Below are positions 1 to 5,065 of a stretch of 5,065 bases of DNA, piece after piece. Each line of letters starts with the position of its first letter. Within the stretch, counting starts at the first letter, position 1. Under the pieces are notes generated by a model, which was given only the letters and a program-made list of their open reading frames with translations, ran no database searches and was not told the DNA's origin. The stretch is from assembly GCA_026985775.1 (NCBI GenBank), contig JALSPV010000015.1, positions 1 to 5,065 of the forward strand. Reading direction: 5' to 3'. The position numbers and the translations under genes were made by a program. This DNA comes from Candidatus Aenigmatarchaeota archaeon. GTDB lineage: Archaea > Aenigmatarchaeota > Aenigmatarchaeia > Aenigmatarchaeales > SZUA-1535.

Positions 1-50
1 AGCTACTTTGATAATAACCGAACAAAACCTTACTTTAACCTTTAAACTCT

Positions 51-1562
51 TCACATAAACGCTTTTGCATCGGAGCTTGCGTTTGCTCTTTTCTGGGCAT
101 ATGCTATTGCTGCTTCTTCAAGCGGAATCCCGCGCTCAGCTTTTACGCTTCTTCTTTTTCTAACCCGCATGAAAAGCGGGTAATTAACAGCTTCTCCTAC
201 TATAAGGGCTTCTCCAACCTGAAGAGAAGAAATGGTTTTCAGAACATCTCTTGTTATCCCTTCGGATGTTTTCCCGATGTGGTCTAAATCGTATGGATTT
301 GTTACGCGAAGTATTATATGTGTGTTGCATTGAGAAAGTGCTGTGGTAGATAAATTTATCGGTCGTTGCGATATGAGGCAAAGCGAGAGATGGAATTTTC
401 TTCCTTCTCTTGCTATAATCTCTATTATTCCGCGTGAAATGGCAGACTCTTTTTTCACACCTTCAGGAGCATAGTTATGAGCTTCTTCTATTATAAAAAC
501 GGTTGGGGGTATTCTATCCATTCTCCTTGCTTCGAATAGCTTCCTTCCGAGATAGGAAACTATCATCTGTTTTTCCTTGAGCGAGGTCAAATCAGAAACA
601 TCTATTATCGTAAGCTCTCCTTGTCTCGAAAGCTCGCTCAACGGAGGATTGTCGTAATAACCAAAAAGCCCTGTGCTATTCAGCTCGGAAAGATAAGTAT
701 AAAGAATGTTTCTTGTATCAACTTTCTTTATTATTCTATCGTTTTCAAGCTTTTCCATTAGGTCGCGCAAATCAAATGGTTTACCCATTTTCTCCTCCAA
801 GACATATGCAAAAAGCCTTGCGAGCTCTCTTTTCTGCACAGCGCTCATTTGCGGAATAAATTCTGCAAAAAGCTGTGGGGAAAGAGAAGGCACACCCATT
901 TTAAACTCGCTCCCCCTAACAATTTTTGTTTTATGCATGTATTTTTCATCTTCTGCAAATCCAACATACTCACCGTGAGTATCTACAACCACAACACCAA
1001 CTTTCCCGAGCTCATCTCTTCTATCGAGAAGTTCCTCTATTACGACTGTTGTTAAGTAAGATTTTCCAGCGCCTGACATGGCAAGAATTGCAAAATGTTT
1101 TTGCAAAAGCCTTGTCATGTTGATCTTTACAGGAACATCGTGGTGAAGGATTTTCCCAACCATCAATCCATTTTCATCGAGGCCAAAAAATTTGAAAAGT
1201 GCCTCATCACACGCAAGATAAACCTTTTCCCCGGGGGAGGGTGGAATAAAGCTTCGCTGCATTTCCCCTGAGTCATTATAAACGCCAAGCGGAACAGCTT
1301 CACCAACGAGATACTCCCATCGTTCAGAAGGAAAGAGATCTGAAAGCGATTTACCAGAGCGTTCGAATTCACGAACAGAATCAGCTTTTTCAAAGTATGG
1401 GTTTGTTTTTATGACGTCAGAAACCCTTGCAATTAAATTCCCTTCTTCCGTTTTCACAGTAACGAGTTGTCCCTTTTTAACGCTCGCGTTTTCTGTAAGG
1501 ACAAAATAAAATTTTTCTGTTGACGGCGTGTTCGCTGTTGAGATAACAGTTCCTATGTGCAT
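51..1562 (-). CDS. HerA-family (FtsK/HerA superfamily) hexameric DNA translocase ATPase, complete
   Basis: Complete 503-aa protein with the HerA layout. An N-terminal beta-barrel (HAS-barrel type) spans about residues 1-140, opening MHIGTVIS. The RecA-like motor follows: Walker A AMSGAGKS (161-168), the DTHGEY motif (194-199; DPHGEY in many relatives), Walker B TVFIIEEAHNYAP with acidic pair E359/E360, the sensor-like SQRP (398-401), and an arginine-containing strand near R419 that could serve as trans-acting finger. HerA proteins form cytoplasmic hexameric rings that translocate along double-stranded DNA, classically feeding NurA and Mre11-Rad50 during break end resection. Length is normal for the family. 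The start is supported by fit to the barrel and by a TATA-like element about 28 bp upstream with no Shine-Dalgarno, suggesting a leaderless mRNA. No nurA, mre11 or rad50 is adjacent, and the Walker A is not the GxTGSGKS form I associate with classical HerA, so it may be a paralogue. Family sure; orthology uncertain. Confidence 0.93.
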   Translation of the reverse strand: MHIGTVISTANTPSTEKFYFVLTENASVKKGQLVTVKTEEGNLIARVSDVIKTNPYFEKADSVREFERSGKSLSDLFPSERWEYLVGEAVPLGVYNDSGEMQRSFIPPSPGEKVYLACDEALFKFFGLDENGLMVGKILHHDVPVKINMTRLLQKHFAILAMSGAGKSYLTTVVIEELLDRRDELGKVGVVVVDTHGEYVGFAEDEKYMHKTKIVRGSEFKMGVPSLSPQLFAEFIPQMSAVQKRELARLFAYVLEEKMGKPFDLRDLMEKLENDRIIKKVDTRNILYTYLSELNSTGLFGYYDNPPLSELSRQGELTIIDVSDLTSLKEKQMIVSYLGRKLFEARRMDRIPPTVFIIEEAHNYAPEGVKKESAISRGIIEIIAREGRKFHLSLCLISQRPINLSTTALSQCNTHIILRVTNPYDLDHIGKTSEGITRDVLKTISSLQVGEALIVGEAVNYPLFMRVRKRRSVKAERGIPLEEAAIAYAQKRANASSDAKAFM

Positions 1563-1596
1563 ACTTCTTTAACATTAACTTCAAAGCTATAAATTT
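1563..1596. promoter_or_regulatory. Compact divergent promoter region between the HerA-family and phosphoesterase genes
   Basis: Only 34 bp separate two divergent start codons. Read on the minus strand, the region begins AAATTTATAG; the TTTATA at 1593-1588 is centred about 28 bp upstream of the HerA-family ATG, the usual archaeal TATA spacing for a leaderless or nearly leaderless transcript. The ATAAAT just before it (overlapping the phosphoesterase start) fits a BRE-like purine/A-rich sequence. On the plus strand the best TATA candidate for the phosphoesterase is the weaker CTTTAACA around 1567-1574, centred roughly 26 bp from its ATG. No Shine-Dalgarno precedes either start. Seen: the motifs and distances. 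Inferred: their use as promoters. Confidence 0.45.
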
Positions 1597-2364
1597 ATGG
1601 TGAGCATTCGCTTCTCAACAAAGAGAGCGTGCATGGTTAAGGCAGGCGGTAAGAAAGTCCTTGTAATAGCGGACTTGCATATGGGTTTTGAAACGGAGCT
1701 CGCAAAGAGCGGGATAAGAATTCCGTTCCAGACGAGAAAACTTCTACGTGAGGTAAAGCATCTTCTTGAAGAAAGCTGTGCTGAAAAAATTATCATTCTC
1801 GGTGATGTTAAGCACAGCATTTCAGGAGCTGAAGTAGAGGAGAAAAGAGAAATAAGGAAGTTTCTCTCAGCTTTATCAAATGAATGTGAAGAAATTATAA
1901 TAACAAAAGGTAATCACGATGGGGGAATAGAAAAAATCCTTCGTGGATTCGAAGAGCGTGTAAAAATTTTTGATAGTAGAGGTGTTCTTTTACAAAATCT
2001 TGCATTTGCTCATGGGCACGCATGGATAGGAGAAAGGCTCACGAAGGCAAAATACCTATTTCTCGGGCACGAGCATCCGGCAATTGAGTTTTGTGACATT
2101 TCCGGAAAGAGGTATATACATGCGTGCTGGGTAATTGCTGAAGTAAAGAGAAAAAAATGTAGGGAAATTTTTGGTGAAAATTGCAAACTTAAAAAAGTTA
2201 TTTTTCTTCCAGCTTTTAACACACTACTTGGAGGAAATGCTCTCAACACAACCAACTTTACCTTGCTTACTCCAAATGCGAAATTTATAGATCTCGAAAA
2301 TTCAGAAATTTATCTGGAAGATGGAACCTATCTCGGAAAGTTAAAAAATCTGTATGTCATATAA
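1597..2364 (+). CDS. Calcineurin-like metallophosphoesterase, PF1019/PdeM-like (COG1407)
   Basis: Complete 255-aa binuclear-metal phosphoesterase with every family motif in order: DLHMGFE (D26, H28), GDVKH (D70, H73), GNHDGG (N106, H107, D108), HGHAW (H139, H141) and GHEHP (H158, H160). The tail LPAFN (204-208) followed by a GG (212-213) is typical of the COG1407 branch. These residues would hold two divalent metals, often manganese, in a cytoplasmic enzyme. Known: bacterial relatives (PdeM, in Lhr/ligase clusters) have manganese-dependent DNA nuclease activity; archaeal members are poorly characterised. The length is normal, and it lacks the capping and dimerisation regions of Mre11. The ATG at 1597 was chosen because the residues before DLH align with the usual N-terminal strand; GTG at 1600 or ATG at 1633 are alternatives. 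It is divergent from the HerA-family gene and 6 bp upstream of the membrane protein gene. Substrate unknown; a nucleic-acid role is inferred. Confidence 0.9.
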   Translation: MVSIRFSTKRACMVKAGGKKVLVIADLHMGFETELAKSGIRIPFQTRKLLREVKHLLEESCAEKIIILGDVKHSISGAEVEEKREIRKFLSALSNECEEIIITKGNHDGGIEKILRGFEERVKIFDSRGVLLQNLAFAHGHAWIGERLTKAKYLFLGHEHPAIEFCDISGKRYIHACWVIAEVKRKKCREIFGENCKLKKVIFLPAFNTLLGGNALNTTNFTLLTPNAKFIDLENSEIYLEDGTYLGKLKNLYVI

Positions 2365-2370
2365 AATCTT

Positions 2371-2910
2371 ATGCGCATTTTCAACAGTTTGGAAAAAAAG
2401 GTGAAAGTAAAAATAAAGGAACTTCTCGCTAATAAAGTTTCTGAAGAACATATTGAAGAAGAAACACGCCGCCACCATGCAATGGCTGTAAAAACATGCG
2501 AATATATAGGTTTGCTTTTACTTGTGGTTACCATATATTTTCTTGGAGAGGGTAAATTCTATTTCCTCCAATTTTTTGAATGCATGCTTTTGCTTTACAT
2601 CTCTCACTGGATGCCTGATTTCCTTTTCCTTTTCTCAAATGCCATTCGCAGGGAAAAGGTTTATCTTCCAAGTCATAAAAGAAAGTTTTCACATAGCTCA
2701 ATAGGACTTATAGCATGGACCTGTATAGCGAGTGTTTTTTCATTTTTTCTTATGCAAGACATTTTCTGGTGGATTGTCGCAACTTCACTTGCCTTTACAG
2801 GATACTGGATACACCTGGCAACTGACAAGGTAGAACTTTTCGTAGACAAAATAGCAGAATTCGTAGAGGAGAGTTTCAAGGAAAAGAATGAAACAAAGAA
2901 TGATACATAG
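2371..2910 (+). CDS. Small membrane protein resembling YdjM/DUF457 metal-dependent membrane hydrolases
   Basis: Complete 179-aa protein. A charged cytoplasmic-type N-terminus (1-42) is followed by about four hydrophobic segments near 44-60, 62-88, 110-128 and 131-150, then a charged tail. Polar residues recur in the order seen in YdjM/YbcI-like (DUF457, COG1988) proteins: HH at 35-36, HWMPD (H79, D83; compare LPD), SHKRKFSHS (H102, H108; compare HRxxTHS) and HLATD (H148, D152). In that family these are thought to bind metal at the membrane; the substrate is not known. The match is to motif order only, so distant homology is likely but not proven. The ATG at 2371 is preferred over the internal ATG at 2479 because the latter would remove the HH pair. 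The gene lies 6 bp after the phosphoesterase with no Shine-Dalgarno, implying co-transcription, and its stop is 4 bp from the convergent smc stop. Confidence 0.82.
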   Translation: MRIFNSLEKKVKVKIKELLANKVSEEHIEEETRRHHAMAVKTCEYIGLLLLVVTIYFLGEGKFYFLQFFECMLLLYISHWMPDFLFLFSNAIRREKVYLPSHKRKFSHSSIGLIAWTCIASVFSFFLMQDIFWWIVATSLAFTGYWIHLATDKVELFVDKIAEFVEESFKEKNETKNDT

Positions 2911-2914
2911 TTAT

Positions 2915-5065
2915 TTATTCTGAGGGCATTTTTATTGCTACAACTTTTGATTCACCATCTTCCATGCTTACACCGTAAACGCAGTCAGCGGCCTGTATTG
3001 TTATGTTAGTGTGCGAAATTACTATAAACTGCGAGTTTTTCGAATATTTTTTCAAAAACTCGGCGAACTTTTTTGTATTTGCATTGTCAAGCGGAGCATC
3101 TACTTCGTCCAGTACATAAAACGGTGCTGGTTTGAATTTCTGAAGGGCGAAGAGAAAGGCCAGAGCAACTAGAGCTTTCTCCCCTCCTGAAAGCAAGTCT
3201 ATGTTTGTTAACTTCTTTCCCTTGGGAGAAACCTTTATGAGTAAACCGGAATCAAGATTTTCTGGATCTTCGAGAACAAGGTCAGCGTCTCCACCAGTAA
3301 AATCATGGAAAACTTCTTTGAAGGCTTCTCTAACTTTCGCTAGTGTTTCGTAAAACACAGATTTTTTCTTTTCTTCTATTTCGTGTATAGTTTGCAAAAC
3401 CTTTTCCTTCTCTTTTTCAAGCACATCAACTTTTTGCTTTAACTCTTCATAAATCTTTTTCTGCTCCTCATACTCTTCTATGGCTTTCATGTTCACAGGA
3501 CCAAGTGCTTGAAGCTCCGAAATACAGCGCTTTAGTTCTGCTTCTAACTCTTCTACCGGTGCAGAAAGTGTTTCTCTGTTTTTGTAATTTTCGAACTCTA
3601 ATTTTATGTTCTCGAGCTCTGCTTCTAACCTAGCTCTTTGAATGCGCAATCTATTAACTATATTTTGGAGAGTCAATCTTTTTTCATATGCTTCTCTTCT
3701 TCTTTTCCGTGCTTCCTCGACTTTAGCGCGGATTTCTTCGCGTCTTTTTTCTATTTCCTCGACGGTTTTCTTCTCTGGGATTTTTATACTCTCAAAGTTT
3801 CTAAGTTCTATGATAAGTTTTTCTATCTCTTCTTCAAGCTCTTTAATCTCTTCTTCAAGAGCTTTTTTCATTTCAGTATATTTTTTAATCTCCTCCAGCC
3901 CAACAGCAGATTGCTTTCTATAAAAACCACCGATGATAGCAGATGACTTATCTACAAGATCGCCATCAAGTGTAACATATCTGAACTTTCCAAAACCTAT
4001 TTTCTTAACAACCTCTAAGTTTTCCACCACAAGGGTATCTCCAAAAACAAAGGAAATCGCAGGATAAAATTTTTCATCAAAATCCACAAGGTTTATTGCA
4101 AAATCTATTACACCCTCTACTTTTGGTTTTTCTGGTAAATGTTTTGGTTTTATTCTGTTGAGTGGTAAAAATGTTGCTCTTCCTATTTTATTCTTTTTCA
4201 AATACTTTATACACTCAATTGCAACATCTTCATCCTTAACTATTATATCGTTCAAATGATTTCCAGCTGCAACTTCTATGGCAAGCGCATATTCAGGAGC
4301 AACGCTTATGACATTCCCAACACTGCCATAAATCCCGCTCCACCCAAGCGAGAGAATTCTCTCCACCACAGCGTCTTTTGTTTCGAAAAGTGCAGAAATC
4401 TTGGAGATGAGTTCGTCTAGCCTTTCTATTTCTCTTCTGTTGTATTCGATCTTTTGCTTTTTCTTTTCAATCTCACTCCTTATTTTTTCAATTTCTCTAA
4501 GTACCTGAAGCTTTTTACTCTCCTCTATAATCTCATCTTCCAATGCTTTTGCTTCTTTTTCAGCCTCTTCAAGAAGTTTCTCAGCTTCTTTAAACTCTTT
4601 CTCAGCTTCTTCAAGCTCCTTTTCCTTTTCTGCAATCTTTTGATTTAATGTTAGCATCGCCTCTTCCGCTTCCTCAAGCCTTTTTGCTATTATCGATGCA
4701 CGAAGCTTCTCTATTTTTTCGCTTAGCTCCTTGTACTTTTTCGCCGCTTCACTCTCTTTTCTTAGCTTTTCAAGAAGAGAAAAGCGCTCGGCGAGAACTA
4801 TTTTTGCCTCTTTCAGTCTGCTCTCTACCTTTTCAAGCTCACGAAGAGCTTTTTCCTTTTTTTCGTCGAACTCCCTTATACCAGCTATTTCGTCTATTAT
4901 TTCTCTTCTTTCCACAGGGGACATTTCTGTTATTTCTGCAACATCTCCCTGAAGAATTATATTATAGCCGTCTGGTCTTATCCCGGCCGGTCTTAAAACA
5001 TCGAGAATTTTTTCTCTTGTTACGGTTTCTCCGTTCAGTTTGTAGATGGAAACACCCTTTTTATT
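2915..5065 (-). CDS. smc: SMC chromosome-segregation ATPase, N-terminus cut by window edge, unusually short arms
   Basis: The frame stays open to the right edge, so the ATG at 4922-4924 is internal. The 716 visible residues (numbered from the edge) start with the head region before the Q-loop (ILQGD, Q39) and the SMC-typical MSPVERREIIDEIAGI (from 48). An N-arm coiled coil covers about 75-228. The hinge covers about 230-382, with GIYGSVG, GRATFLPL and a terminal IIGG. A C-arm coil of about 390-550 includes LGPVNMKAIEEY (from 511). The C-terminal head has LSGGEK (625-630), Walker B YVLDEVDAPLD and the ISHTN H-loop region. SMC dimers with kleisin ScpA form a DNA-embracing, loop-extruding ring in the cytoplasm. 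The Walker A half (about 110 residues) is missing from the window. Each arm is only about half the usual length, giving an estimated 820-830 residues overall. The hinge excludes Rad50, which has a CXXC zinc hook instead. No scpA or scpB is visible. Confidence 0.95.
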   Translation of the reverse strand, partial: NKKGVSIYKLNGETVTREKILDVLRPAGIRPDGYNIILQGDVAEITEMSPVERREIIDEIAGIREFDEKKEKALRELEKVESRLKEAKIVLAERFSLLEKLRKESEAAKKYKELSEKIEKLRASIIAKRLEEAEEAMLTLNQKIAEKEKELEEAEKEFKEAEKLLEEAEKEAKALEDEIIEESKKLQVLREIEKIRSEIEKKKQKIEYNRREIERLDELISKISALFETKDAVVERILSLGWSGIYGSVGNVISVAPEYALAIEVAAGNHLNDIIVKDEDVAIECIKYLKKNKIGRATFLPLNRIKPKHLPEKPKVEGVIDFAINLVDFDEKFYPAISFVFGDTLVVENLEVVKKIGFGKFRYVTLDGDLVDKSSAIIGGFYRKQSAVGLEEIKKYTEMKKALEEEIKELEEEIEKLIIELRNFESIKIPEKKTVEEIEKRREEIRAKVEEARKRRREAYEKRLTLQNIVNRLRIQRARLEAELENIKLEFENYKNRETLSAPVEELEAELKRCISELQALGPVNMKAIEEYEEQKKIYEELKQKVDVLEKEKEKVLQTIHEIEEKKKSVFYETLAKVREAFKEVFHDFTGGDADLVLEDPENLDSGLLIKVSPKGKKLTNIDLLSGGEKALVALAFLFALQKFKPAPFYVLDEVDAPLDNANTKKFAEFLKKYSKNSQFIVISHTNITIQAADCVYGVSMEDGESKVVAIKMPSE
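4547..4609 (-). repeat. Three tandem 21-bp units encoding heptads in the SMC N-arm
   Basis: Read on the coding strand, three consecutive heptads are EAEKEFK, EAEKLLE and EAEKEAK. The 13-mer TTCTCAGCTTCTT occurs exactly at 4578-4590 and again at 4599-4611, 21 bp apart, with a degraded third copy near 4557-4569. The period equals one coiled-coil heptad, so the units keep the coil register. This could be recent in-frame duplication or simply constrained codon choice in a Glu/Lys/Ala-rich coil. Confidence 0.6.

Noticed and set aside
706..1393. Open frames on both strands overlapping the HerA-family gene
   Set aside because: They lie wholly inside a well-supported ATPase gene, share no recognisable motifs and lack promoter or start signals.
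1633..2364. ATG at 1633 as the phosphoesterase start
   Set aside because: It would leave only about 13 residues before the first metal-binding aspartate and cut away the usual N-terminal strand; 1597 fits the family better. It cannot be fully excluded.
4547..4611. The 21-bp repeats as a CRISPR array or mobile-element remnant
   Set aside because: Units are contiguous with no spacers, remain in frame, and encode coiled-coil heptads.
2915..4924. A complete 669-aa protein starting at the ATG at 4922-4924
   Set aside because: The frame remains open to 5065, and the upstream 47 codons encode conserved SMC head sequence, including the Q-loop. That methionine is the internal one of the MSPVERR motif.
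3638..4952. Phe/Ser-rich plus-strand open frames opposite smc that look like membrane proteins
   Set aside because: They are antisense shadows of the Lys/Glu-rich coiled coil: GAA, AAA and CTT-type codons read backwards give Phe, Ser and Leu. They have no start context or domain features.
51..5065. The window as a HerA-Mre11-Rad50 repair cluster
   Set aside because: The phosphoesterase is a 255-aa PF1019/PdeM-like protein without Mre11's extra domains. The coiled-coil ATPase has a full SMC hinge and no CXXC zinc hook. NurA is absent.

Overview
This is a compact, AT-rich archaeal window with four protein genes and almost no non-coding DNA. The archaeal assignment rests on three things: a HerA-family ATPase, an archaeal-style PF1019/PdeM-like phosphoesterase, and a TATA/BRE-like promoter with no Shine-Dalgarno in a 34-bp divergent gap. 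The many Lys and Glu residues would suit a thermophile, but that is only a hint. I cannot name a genus.

Layout from left to right. Positions 51-1562 (minus) carry a complete HerA-family hexameric DNA translocase of 503 aa. A 34-bp divergent promoter region follows (1563-1596). Positions 1597-2364 (plus) encode a 255-aa calcineurin-like metallophosphoesterase with all its metal-binding motifs. Six bases later, 2371-2910 (plus) encodes a 179-aa membrane protein with the histidine/aspartate motif series of the YdjM/DUF457 metal-dependent hydrolases; these two probably form an operon. Four bases after its stop is the stop codon of a convergent smc gene (2915 to beyond 5065, minus). The N-terminal part of smc, with Walker A, lies outside the window.

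How the genes may work together: three of the four belong to families that handle DNA (HerA translocase, PdeM-like phosphoesterase/endonuclease, SMC chromosome organiser). The set superficially recalls the archaeal HerA-NurA-Mre11-Rad50 break-repair cluster. However, the phosphoesterase is too short to be Mre11, and the SMC has a true hinge rather than a Rad50 zinc hook. The divergent HerA/phosphoesterase pair is a plausible but untested translocase-nuclease partnership.

The most unusual observation is the SMC. Both coiled-coil arms are only about half the usual length, while the hinge and head motifs look canonical. The predicted whole protein is about 820-830 residues instead of about 1,150-1,190. 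No RNA gene, CRISPR array, mobile element or obvious intrinsic terminator was seen.
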